Source: Biomphalaria glabrata (lineage: Eukaryota; Mollusca; Gastropoda; Planorbidae). Taken from it: a DNA stretch of 64,000 nt. Positions within the stretch are counted from its first letter, which is position 1. Each line of letters opens with the position of its first letter. The position numbers were made by a program, and so were the translations under genes. This document shows positions 33,596 through 48,500 of this stretch, piece by piece. The notes beneath the pieces were generated by a model, which did no database searches, was not told where the DNA came from, and saw only the letters and a program-made list of their open reading frames with translations. The DNA is taken from contig NC_074714.1 in NCBI RefSeq assembly GCF_947242115.1, positions 34,048,323-34,112,322 of the forward strand, in the 5' to 3' direction.

Positions 33596-36500
33596 CACAC
33601 CCACCAAGAAATATCCCAACTATATGTAGACCTCCTCCATAATGACACCCACCAAGAAATATACCAACTATATGTAGACCTCCTCCATAGTGACACCCAC
33701 CAAGAAATATACCAACTATATGAAGACCTCCTCCATAGTGACACCCACCAAGAAATATACCAACTATATGAAGACCTCCTCCATAGTGACACCCACCAAG
33801 AAATATACCAACTATATGAAGACCTCCTCCATAGTGACACCCACCAAGAAATATACCAACTCTATGTAGACCTCCTCCATAGTGACACCCACCAAGAAAT
33901 ATACCAACTATATAAAGACCTCCTCCATAGTGACACCCACAAAGAAATATACCAACTATATGAAGACCTCCTCCATAGTGACACCCACCAAGAAATATAC
34001 CAACTATATGAAGACCTCCTCCATAGTGACACCCACCAAGAAATATACCAACTATATGAAGACCTCCTCCATAGTGACACCCACCAAGAAATATATCAAC
34101 TATATGAAGACCTCCATAGTGACACCCACCAAGAAATATACCAACTATATGTAGACCTCCTCCATAGTGTCACCCACCAAGAAATATACCAACTATATGT
34201 AGACCTCCTCCATAGTGACACCCACCAAGAAATATACCAACTATATGAAGATCCTCCATAGTGTCACCCACAAAGAAATATACCAACTATATGAAGACCT
34301 CCAAAGTGACACCCACCAAGAAATATACCAACTATATGAAGACCTCCATAGTGACATCCACCAAGAAATATACCAACTATATGAAGACCTCCTCCATAGT
34401 GTCACCCACCAAGAAATATACCAACTATATAAAGACCTCCTCCATAGTGACACCCACTAAGAAATATACCAACTATATGTAGACCTCCTCCATAGTGACA
34501 CCCACCAAGAAATATACCAACTATATGAAGACCTCCATAGTGACATCCACCAAGAAATATACCAACTATATGAAGACCTCCTCCATAGTGACACCCACCA
34601 AGAAATATACCAACTATATGAAGACCTCCATAGTGACATCCACCAAGAAATATACCAACTATATGAAGACCTCCATAGTGACACCCACCAAGAAATATAC
34701 CAACTATATGAAAACCTCCATAGTGACACCCACCAAGAAATATACCAACTATATGAAGACCTCCATAGTGACACACACCAAGAAATATACCAACTATATG
34801 AAGATCCTCCATAGTGTCACCCACAAAGAAATATACCAACTATATGAAGACCTCCAAAGTGACACCCACCAAGAAATATGCCAACTATATGAAGACCTCC
34901 ATAGTGACATCCACCAAGAAATATACCAACTATATGAAGACCTCCTCCATAGTGTCACCCACCAAGAAATATACCAACTATATAAAGACCTCCTCCATAG
35001 TGACACCCACCAAGAAATATACCAACTCTATGTAGACCTCCTCCATAGTGACACCCACCAAGAAATATACCAACTATATGAAGACCTCCATAGTGACATC
35101 CACCAAAAAATATACCAACTATATGAAGACCTCCTCCATAGTGACACCCACCAAGAAATATACCAACTATATGAAGACCTCCATAGTGACACCCACCAAG
35201 AAATATACCAACTATATGAAGACCTCCATAGTGACACCCACCAAGAAATATACCAATTATATGAATACCTCCATAGAGACACCCACCAAGAAATATACCA
35301 ACTATATGAAGACCTCCATAGTGACACCCACCAAGAAATATACCAACTATATGTAGACCTCCTCCATAGTGACACCCACCAAGAAATATACCAACTATAT
35401 GTAGACCTCCTCCATAGTGACACCCACCAAGAAATATACCAACTATATGAAGACCTCCTCCATAGAGACACCCACCAAGAAATATACCAACTATATGAAG
35501 ACCTCCGCCATAGTGACACCCACCAAGAAATATACCAACTATATGAAGACCTCCACCATAGTGACACCCACCAAGAAATATACCAACTATATGTAGACCT
35601 CCTCCATAGTGACACCCACCAAGAAATATACCAACTATATGTAGACCTCCTCCATAGTGACACCCACCAAGAAATATACCAACTCTATGTAGACCTCCAT
35701 AGTGACACCCACCAAGAAATATACCAACTATATGAAGACCTCCATAGTGACACCCACCAAGAAATATACCAACTATATGAAGACCTCCTCCATAGTGACA
35801 CCCACCAAGAAATATACCAACTATATGAAGACCTCCATAGTGACACCCACCAAGAAATATACCAACTATATGAAGATCTCCATAGTGACACCCACCAAGA
35901 AATATACCAACTATATGAAGACCTCCATAGTGACACCCACCAAGAAATATACCAACTATATGAAGACCTACTCCATAGTGACACCCACCAAGAAATATAC
36001 CAACTATATGAAGACCTCCATAGTGACACCCACCAAGAAATATACCAACTCTATGTAGACCTCCTCCATAGTGACACCCACCAAGAAATATACTAACTAT
36101 ATGAAGACCTCCATAGTGACACCCACCAAGAAATATACCAACTCTATGAAGACCTCCATAGTGACACCCACCAAGAAATATACCAACTATATGAAGACCT
36201 CCATAGTGACACCCACCAAGAAATATACCAACTATATGTAGACCTCCTCCATAGTGACACCCACCAAGAAATATACCAACTATATGTAGACCTCCTCCAT
36301 AGTGACACCCACCAAGAAATATACCAACTCTATGTAGACCTCCATAGTGACACCCACCAAGAAATATACCAACTATATGAAGACCTCCATAGTGACACCC
36401 ACCAAGAAATATACCAACTATATAAAGACCTCCTCCATAGTGACACCCACCAAGAAATATACCAACTATATGAAGACCTCCATAGTGACACCCACCAAGA

Positions 36501-39500
36501 AATATACCAACTATATGAAGATCTCCATAGTGACACCCACCAAGAAATATACCAACTATATGAAGACCTCCATAGTGACACCCACCAAGAAATATACCAA
36601 CTATATGAAGACCTACTCCATAGTGACACCCACCAAGAAATATACCAACTATATGAAGACCTCCATAGTGACACCCACCAAGAAATATACCAACTCTATG
36701 TAGACCTCCTCCATAGTGACACCCACCAAGAAATATACTAACTATATGAAGACCTCCATAGTGACACCCACCAAGAAATATACCAACTCTATGAAGACCT
36801 CCATAGTGACACCCACCAAGAAATATACCAACTATATGAAGACCTCCATAGTGACACCCACCAAGAAATATACCATCTATATGAAGACCTCCTCCATAGA
36901 GACACCCACCAAGAAATATACCAACTATATGAAGACCTCCATAGTGACACCCACCAAGAAATATACCAACTATATGAAGACCTCCTCCATAGTGACACCC
37001 ACCAAGAAATATACCAACTATATGAAGACCTCCATAGTGACACCCACCAAGAAATATACCAACTCTATGTAGACCTCCTCCATAGTGACACCCACCAAGA
37101 AATATACCAACTATATGAAGACCTCCATAGTGACACCCACCAAGAAATATACCAACTCTATAAAGACCTCCATAGTGACACCCACCAAGAAATATACCAA
37201 CTATATGAAGACCTCCATAGTGACACCCACCAAGAAATATACCAACTATATGTAGACCTCCTCCATAGTGACATCCACCTAGAAATATACCAACTTTATG
37301 AAGACCTCCATAGTGACACCCACCAAGAAATATACCAACTATATGAAAACATACTCCATAGTCTCGTCCACCAAGAAATATACCAACTATATGTAGACCT
37401 CCAAAGTGACACCCACCAAGAAATATACCAACTATATGTAGACCTCCTCCAAAGTGACACCCACCAAGAAATATACCAACTCTATGTAGACCTCCTCCAT
37501 AGTGACACCCACCAAGAAATATACCAACTATATGAAGACCTCCATAGTGACATCCACCAAGAAATATACCAACTATATGTAGACCTCCTCCATAGTGACA
37601 CCCACCAAGAAATATACCAATTATATGTAGACCTCCTCCATAGTGACATCCACCAAGAAATATACCAACTATATGAAGACCTCCTCCATAGTGACACCCA
37701 CCAAGAAATATACCAACTATATGAAAACCTCCATAGTGACACCCACCAAGAAATATACCAACACTATGAAGACCTCCATAGTGACACCCACCAAGAAATA
37801 TACCAACTATATGAAGACCTCCTCCATAGTGACACCCACCAAGAAATATACCAACTATATGAAAACCTCTATAGTGACATCCACCAAGAAATATACCAAC
37901 TATATGAAGACCTCCTCCATAGTGACACCCACCAAGAAATATAACAACTATATGAAGACCTTCAAAGTGACACCCACCAAGAAATATACCAACTATATGT
38001 AGACCTCCAAAGTGACATCCACCAAGAAATATACCAACTATATGAAGACCTCATCCATAGTGACACCCACCAAGAAATATACCAACTCTATGAAGACCTC
38101 CATAGTGACACCCACCTAGAAATATACCAACTATATGAAGACCTCCATAGTGACACCCACCAAGAAATATACCAACTCTATGTAGACCTCCATAGTGACA
38201 CCCACCAAGAAATATACCAACTATATGTAGACCTCCTCCATAGTGACACCCACCAAGAAATATACCAACTATATGTAGACCTCCTCCATAGTGACACCCA
38301 CCAAGAAATATACCAACTCTATGTAGACCTCCATAGTGACACCCACCAAGAAATATACCAATTATATGAAGACCTCCATAGTGACACCCACCAAGAAATA
38401 TACCAACTATATGAAGACCTCCTCCATAGTGACACCCACCAAGAAATTTACCAACTATATGAAGACCTCCAGTGACACCCACCAAGAAATATACCAACTA
38501 TATGAAGACCTCCATAGTGACACCCACCAAGAAATATACCAACTATATGAAGACCTCCTCCATAGTGACACCCACCAAGAAATATACCAACTATATGAAG
38601 ATCTCCATAGTGACACCCACCAAGAAATATACCAACTATATGAAGACCTCCACAGTGACACCCACCAAGAAATATACCAACTCTATGTAGACCTCCTCCA
38701 TAGTGACACCCACCAAGAAATATACCAACTATATGAAGACCTCCATAGTGACACCAACCAAGAAATATACCAACTCTATGAAGACCTCCATAGTGACACC
38801 CACCAAGAAATATACCAACTATATGAAGACCTCCATAGTGACACCCACCAAGAAATATACCAACTATATGAAGACCTCCGCCATAGTGACACCCACCAAG
38901 AAATATACCAACTATATGAAGACCTCCTCCATAGTGACACCCACCAAGAAATATACCAACTATATGAAGACCTCCTCCATAGTGACACCCACCAAGAAAT
39001 ATACCAACTATATGAAGACCTCCACCATAGTGACACCCACCAAGAAATATACCAACTATATGAAGACCTCCTCCATAGTGACACCCACCAAGAAATATAC
39101 CAACTATATGAAGACCTCCTCCATAGTGACACCCACCAAGAAATATACCAACTATATGAAGACCTCCTCCATAGTGACATCCACCAAGAAATATACCAAC
39201 TATATGAAGACCTCCGCCATAGTGACATCCACCAAGAAATATACCAACTATATGAAGACCTCCTCCATAGTGACACCCACCAAGAAATATACCAACTATA
39301 TGAAGACCTCCGCCATTGTGACATCCACCAAGAAATATACCAACTATATGAAGACCTCCTCCATAGTGACACCCACCAAGAAATATACCAACTATATGTA
39401 GACCTCCTCCATAGTGACACCCACCAAGAAATATACCAACTATATGTAGACCTCCTCCATAGTGACACCCACTAAGAAATATACCAACTATATGTAGACC

Positions 39501-42500
39501 TCCTCATAGTGACACCCACCAAGAAATATACCAACTATATGTAGACCTCCTCCATAGTGACATCCACCTAGAAATATACCAACTATATGAAAACATACTC
39601 CATAGTGCCGTCCACCAAGAAATATACCAACTATATGTAGACCTCCATAGTGACACCCACCAAGAAATATACCAACTCTATGTAGACCTCCAAAGTGACA
39701 CCCACCAAGAAATATACCAACTATATGTAGACCTCCTCCAAAGTGACACCCACCTAGAAATATACCAACTATATGAAAACATACTCCATAGTGCCGTCCA
39801 CCAAGAAATGTACCAACTATATGTAGACCTCCAAAGTGACACCCACCAAGAAATATACCAACTATTTGTAGACCTTCTCCAAAGTGACACCCACCAAGAA
39901 ATATACCAACTATATGAAGACCTCCATAGTAACACCCACCAAGAAATATACCAACTATATGTAGACCTCCATAGTGACATCCACCAAGAAATATACCAAT
40001 TATATGAATACCTCCATAGAGACACCCACCAAGAAATATACCAACTATATGAAGACCTCCATAGTGACACCCACCAAGAAATATACCAACTATATGTAGA
40101 CCTCCTCCATAGTGACACCCACCAAGAAATATACCAACTATATGTAGACCTCCTCCATAGTGACACCCACCAAGAAATATACCAACTATATGAAGACCTC
40201 CTCCATAGAGACACCCACCAAGAAATATACCAACTATATGAAGACCTCCGCCATAGTGACACCCACCAAGAAATATACCAACTATATGAAGACCTCCGCC
40301 ATAGTGACACCCACCAAGAAATATACCAACTATATGTAGACCTCCTCCATAGTGACACCCACCAAGAAATATACCAACTATATGTAGACCTCCTCCATAG
40401 TGACACCCACCAAGAAATATACCAACTCTATGAAGACCTCCTCCATAGTGACACCCACCAAGAAATATACCAACTATATGAAGACCTCCATAGTGACACC
40501 CACCAAGAAATATACCAACTCTATGTAGACCTCCTCCATAGTGACACCCACCAAGAAATATACCAACTATATGAAGACCTCCATAGTGACACCCACCAAG
40601 AAATATACCAACTCTATGAAGACCTCCATAGTGACACCCACCAAGAAATATACCAACTATATGAAGACCTCCATAGTGACACCCACCAAGAAATATACCA
40701 TCTATATGAAGACCTCCTCCATAGAGACACCCACCAAGAAATATACCAACTATATGAAGACCTCCATAGTGACACCCACCAAGAAATATACCAACTATAT
40801 GAAGACCTCCTCCATAGTGACACCCACCAAGAAATATACCAACTATATGAAGACCTCCATAGTGACACCCACCAAGAAATATACCAACTCTATGTAGACC
40901 TCCTCCATAGTGACACCCACCAAGAAATATACCAACTATATGAAGACCTCCATAGTGACACCCACCAAGAAATATACCAACTCTATAAAGACCTCCATAG
41001 TGACACCCACCAAGAAATATACCAACTATATGAAGACCTCCATAGTGACACCCACCAAGAAATATACCAACTATATGTAGACCTCCTCCATAGTGACATC
41101 CACCTAGAAATATACCAACTTTATGAAGACCTCCATAGTGACACCCACCAAGAAATATACCAACTATATGAAAACATACTCCATAGTCTCGTCCACCAAG
41201 AAATATACCAACTATATGTAGACCTCCAAAGTGACACCCACCAAGAAATATACCAACTATATGTAGACCTCCTCCAAAGTGACACCCACCAAGAAATATA
41301 CCAACTCTATGTAGACCTCCTCCATAGTGACACCCACCAAGAAATATACCAACTATATGAAGACCTCCATAGTGACATCCACCAAGAAATATACCAACTA
41401 TATGTAGACCTCCTCCATAGTGACACCCACCAAGAAATATACCAACTATATGTAGACCTCCTCCATAGTGACATCCACCAAGAAATATACCAACTATATG
41501 AAGACCTCCTCCATAGTGACACCCACCAAGAAATATACCAACTATATGAAGACCTCCATAGTGACACCCACCAAGAAATATACCAACACTATGAAGACCT
41601 CCATAGTGACATTCACCAAGAAATATACCAACTATATGAAGACCTCCTCCATAGTGACACCCACCAAGAAATATACCAACTATATGAAAACCTCTATAGT
41701 GACATCCACCAAGAAATATACCAACTATATGAAGACCTCCTCCATAGTGACACCCACCAAGAAATATAACAACTATATGAAGACCTTCAAAGTGACACCC
41801 ACCAAGAAATATACCAACTATATGTAGACCTCCAAAGTGACATCCACCAAGAAATATACCAACTATATGAAGACCTCATCCATAGTGACACCCACCAAGA
41901 AATATACCAACTCTATGAAGACCTCCATAGTGACACCCACCTAGAAATATACCAACTATATGAAGACCTCCATAGTGACACCCACCAAGAAATATACCAA
42001 CTCTATGTAGACCTCCATAGTGACACCCACCAAGAAATATACCAACTATATGTAGACCTCCTCCATAGTGACACCCACCAAGAAATATACCAACTATATG
42101 TAGACCTCCTCCATAGTGACACCCACCAAGAAATATACCAACTATATGAAGACCTCCATAGTGACACCAACCAAGAAATATACCAACTCTATGAAGACCT
42201 CCATAGTGACACCCACCAAGAAATATACCAACTATATGAAGACCTCCATAGTGACACCCACCAAGAAATATACCAACTATATGAAGACCTCCGCCATAGT
42301 GACACCCACCAAGAAATATACCAACTATATGAAGACCTCCTCCATAGTGACACCCACCAAGAAATATACCAACTATATGAAGACCTCCTCCATAGTGACA
42401 CCCACCAAGAAATATACCAACTATATGAAGACCTCCACCATAGTGACACCCACCAAGAAATATACCAACTATATGAAGACCTCCTCCATAGTGACACCCA

Positions 42501-45500
42501 CCAAGAAATATACCAACTATATGAAGACCTCCTCCATAGTGACACCCACCAAGAAATATACCAACTATATGAAGACCTCCTCCATAGTGACATCCACCAA
42601 GAAATATACCAACTATATGAAGACCTCCGCCATAGTGACATCCACCAAGAAATATACCAACTATATGAAGACCTCCTCCATAGTGACACCCACCAAGAAA
42701 TATACCAACTATATGAAGACCTCCGCCATTGTGACATCCACCAAGAAATATACCAACTATATGAAGACCTCCTCCATAGTGACACCCACCAAGAAATATA
42801 CCAACTATATGTAGACCTCCTCCATAGTGACACCCACCAAGAAATATACCAACTATATGTAGACCTCCTCCATAGTGACACCCACTAAGAAATATACCAA
42901 CTATATGTAGACCTCCTCATAGTGACACCCACCAAGAAATATACCAACTATATGTAGACCTCCTCCATAGTGACATCCACCTAGAAATATACCAACTATA
43001 TGAAAACATACTCCATAGTGCCGTCCACCAAGAAATATACCAACTATATGTAGACCTCCATAGTGACACCCACCAAGAAATATACCAACTCTATGTAGAC
43101 CTCCAAAGTGACACCCACCAAGAAATATACCAACTATATGTAGACCTCCTCCAAAGTGACACCCACCTAGAAATATACCAACTATATGAAAACATACTCC
43201 ATAGTGCCGTCCACCAAGAAATGTACCAACTATATGTAGACCTCCAAAGTGACACCCACCAAGAAATATACAAACTATTTGTAGACCTTCTCCAAAGTGA
43301 CACCCACCAAGAAATATACCAACTATATGAAGACCTCCATAGTAACACCCACCAAGAAATATACCAACTATATGTAGACCTCCATAGTGACATCCACCAA
43401 GAAATATACCAATTATATGAATACCTCCATAGAGACACCCACCAAGAAATATACCAACTATATGAAGACCTCCATAGTGACACCCACCAAGAAATATACC
43501 AACTATATGAAGACCTCCATAGTGACACCCACCAAGAAATATACCAACTATATGTAGACCTCCTCCATAGTGACATCCACCTAGAAATATACCAACTTTA
43601 TGAAGACCTCCATAGTGACACCCACCAAGAAATATACCAACTATATGAAAACATACTCCATAGTCTCGTCCACCAAGAAATATACCAACTATATGTAGAC
43701 CTCCAAAGTGACACCCACCAAGAAATATACCAACTATATGTAGACCTCCTCCAAAGTGACACCCACCAAGAAATATACCAACTCTATGTAGACCTCCTCC
43801 ATAGTGACACCCACCAAGAAATATACCAACTATATGAAGACCTCCATAGTGACATCCACCAAGAAATATACCAACTATATGTAGACCTCCTCCATAGTGA
43901 CACCCACCAAGAAATATACCAACTATATGAAGACCTCCATAGTGACACCCACCAAGAAATATACCAACTATATGAAGACCTCCATAGTGACACCCACCAA
44001 GAAATATACCAACTATATGAAGACCTCCATAGTGACACCCACCAAGAAATATACCAACTATATGAAGACCTACTCCATAGTGACACCCACCAAGAAATAT
44101 ACCAACTATATGAAGACCTCCATAGTGACACCCACCAAGAAATATACCAACTATATGAAGACCTCCATAGTGACACCCACCAAGAAATATACCAACTCTA
44201 TGTAGACCTCCTCCATAGTGACACCCACCAAGAAATATACCAACTATATGAAGACCTCCATAGTGACACCCACCAAGAAATATACCAACTCTATGAAGAC
44301 CTCCATAGTGACACCCACCAAGAAATATACCAACTATATGTAGACCTCCATAGTGACATCCACCAAGAAATATACCAATTATATGAATACCTCCATAGAG
44401 ACACCCACCAAGAAATATACCAACTATATGAAGACCTCCATAGTGACACCCACCAAGAAATATACCAACTATATGTAGACCTCCTCCATAGTGACACCCA
44501 CCAAGAAATATACCAACTATATGTAGACCTCCTCCATAGTGACACCCACCAAGAAATATACCAACTATATGAAGACCTCCTCCATAGAGACACCCACCAA
44601 GAAATATACCAACTATATGAAGACCTCCGCCATAGTGACACCCACCAAGAAATATACCAACTATATGAAGACCTCCGCCATAGTGACACCCACCAAGAAA
44701 TATACCAACTATATGTAGACCTCCTCCATAGTGACACCCACCAAGAAATATACCAACTATATGTAGACCTCCTCCATAGTGACACCCACCAAGAAATATA
44801 CCAACTCTATGTAGACCTCTATAGTGACACCCACCAAGAAATATACCAACTATATGAAGACCTCCATAGTGACACCCACCAAGAAATATACCAACTATAT
44901 GAAGACCTCCTCCATAGTGACACCCACCAAGAAATATACCAACTATATGAAGACCTCCATAGTGACACCCACCAAGAAATATACCAACTATATGAAGACC
45001 TCCATAGTGACACCCACCAAGAAATATACCAACTATATGAAGACCTCCATAGTGACACCCACCAAGAAATATACCAACTATATGAAGACCTCCATAGTGA
45101 CACCCACCAAGAAATATACCAACTATATGAAGACCTACTCCATAGTGACACCCACCAAGAAATATACCAACTATATGAAGACCTCCATAGTGACACCCAC
45201 CAAGAAATATACCAACTATATGAAGACCTCCATAGTGACACCCACCAAGAAATATACCAACTCTATGTAGACCTCCTCCATAGTGACACCCACCAAGAAA
45301 TATACCAACTATATGAAGACCTCCATAGTGACACCCACCAAGAAATATACCAACTCTATGAAGACCTCCATAGTGACACCCACCAAGAAATATACCAACT
45401 ATATGAAGACCTCCATAGTGACACCCACCAAGAAATATACCATCTATATGAAGACCTCCTCCATAGAGACACCCACCAAGAAATATACCAACTATATGAA

Positions 45501-48500
45501 GACCTCCATAGTGACACCCACCAAGAAATATACCAACTATATGAAGACCTCCTCCATAGTGACACCCACCAAGAAATATACCAACTATATGAAGACCTCC
45601 ATAGTGACACCCACCAAGAAATATACCAACTCTATGTAGACCTCCTCCATAGTGACACCCACCAAGAAATATACCAACTATATGAAGACCTCCATAGTGA
45701 CACCCACCAAGAAATATACCAACTCTATAAAGACCTCCATAGTGACACCCACCAAGAAATATACCAACTATATGAAGACCTCCATAGTGACACCCACCAA
45801 GAAATATACCAACTATATGTAGACCTCCTCCATAGTGACATCCACCTAGAAATATACCAACTTTATGAAGACCTCCATAGTGACACCCACCAAGAAATAT
45901 ACCAACTATATGAAAACATACTCCATAGTCTCGTCCACCAAGAAATATACCAACTATATGTAGACCTCCAAAGTGACACCCACCAAGAAATATACCAACT
46001 ATATGTAGACCTCCTCCAAAGTGACACCCACCAAGAAATATACCAACTCTATGTAGACCTCCTCCATAGTGACACCCACCAAGAAATATACCAACTATAT
46101 GAAGACCTCCATAGTGACATCCACCAAGAAATATACCAACTATATGTAGACCTCCTCCATAGTGACACCCACCAAGAAATATACCAACTATATGTAGACC
46201 TCCTCCATAGTGACATCCACCAAGAAATATACCAACTATATGAAGACCTCCTCCATAGTGACACCCACCAAGAAATATACCAACTATATGAAGACCTCCA
46301 TAGTGACACCCACCAAGAAATATACCAACTATATGAAGACCTCCATAGTGACACCCACCAAGAAATATACCATCTATATGAAGACCTCCTCCATAGAGAC
46401 ACCCACCAAGAAATATACCAACTATATGAAGACCTCCATAGTGACACCCACCAAGAAATATACCAACTATATGAAGACCTCCTCCATAGTGACACCCACC
46501 AAGAAATATACCAACTATATGAAGACCTCCATAGTGACACCCACCAAGAAATATACCAACTCTATGTAGACCTCCTCCATAGTGACACCCACCAAGAAAT
46601 ATACCAACTATATGAAGACCTCCATAGTGACACCCACCAAGAAATATACCAACTCTATAAAGACCTCCATAGTGACACCCACCAAGAAATATACCAACTA
46701 TATGAAGACCTCCATAGTGACACCCACCAAGAAATATACCAACTATATGTAGACCTCCTCCATAGTGACATCCACCTAGAAATATACCAACTTTATGAAG
46801 ACCTCCATAGTGACACCCACCAAGAAATATACCAACTATATGAAAACATACTCCATAGTCTCGTCCACCAAGAAATATACCAACTATATGTAGACCTCCA
46901 AAGTGACACCCACCAAGAAATATACCAACTATATGTAGACCTCCTCCAAAGTGACACCCACCAAGAAATATACCAACTCTATGTAGACCTCCTCCATAGT
47001 GACACCCACCAAGAAATATACCAACTATATGAAGACCTCCATAGTGACATCCACCAAGAAATATACCAACTATATGTAGACCTCCTCCATAGTGACACCC
47101 ACCAAGAAATATACCAACTATATGAAGACCTCCATAGTGACACCCACCAAGAAATATACCAACTATATGAAGACCTCCATAGTGACACCCACCAAGAAAT
47201 ATAACAACTATATGAAGACCTCCATAGTGACACCCACCAAGAAATATACCAACTATATGAAGACCTACTCCATAGTGACACCCACCAAGAAATATACCAA
47301 CTATATGAAGACCTCCATAGTGACACCCACCAAGAAATATACCAACTATATGAAGACCTCCATAGTGACACCCACCAAGAAATATACCAACTCTATGTAG
47401 ACCTCCTCCATAGTGACACCCACCAAGAAATATACCAACTATATGAAGACCTCCATAGTGACACCCACCAAGAAATATACCAACTCTATGAAGACCTCCA
47501 TAGTGACACCCACCAAGAAATATACCAACTATATGTAGACCTCCATAGTGACATCCACCAAGAAATATACCAATTATATGAATACCTCCATAGAGACACC
47601 CACCAAGAAATATACCAACTATATGAAGACCTCCATAGTGACACCCACCAAGAAATATACCAACTATATGTAGACCTCCTCCATAGTGACACCCACCAAG
47701 AAATATACCAACTATATGTAGACCTCCTCCATAGTGACACCCACCAAGAAATATACCAACTATATGAAGACCTCCTCCATAGAGACACCCACCAAGAAAT
47801 ATACCAACTATATGAAGACCTCCGCCATAGTGACACCCACCAAGAAATATACCAACTATATGAAGACCTCCGCCATAGTGACACCCACCAAGAAATATAC
47901 CAACTATATGTAGACCTCCTCCATAGTGACACCCACCAAGAAATATACCAACTATATGTAGACCTCCTCCATAGTGACACCCACCAAGAAATATACCAAC
48001 TCTATGTAGACCTCCATAGTGACACCCACCAAGAAATATACCAACTATATGAAGACCTCCATAGTGACACCCACCAAGAAATATACCAACTATATGAAGA
48101 CCTCCTCCATAGTGACACCCACCAAGAAATATACCAACTATATGAAGACCTCCATAGTGACACCCACCAAGAAATATACCAACTATATGAAGACCTCCAT
48201 AGTGACACCCACCAAGAAATATACCAACTATATGAAGACCTCCATAGTGACACCCACCAAGAAATATACCAACTATATGAAGACCTCCATAGTGACACCC
48301 ACCAAGAAATATACCAACTATATGAAGACCTACTCCATAGTGACACCCACCAAGAAATATACCAACTATATGAAGACCTCCATAGTGACACCCACCAAGA
48401 AATATACCAACTATATGAAGACCTCCATAGTGACACCCACCAAGAAATATACCAACTCTATGTAGACCTCCTCCATAGTGACACCCACCAAGAAATATAC

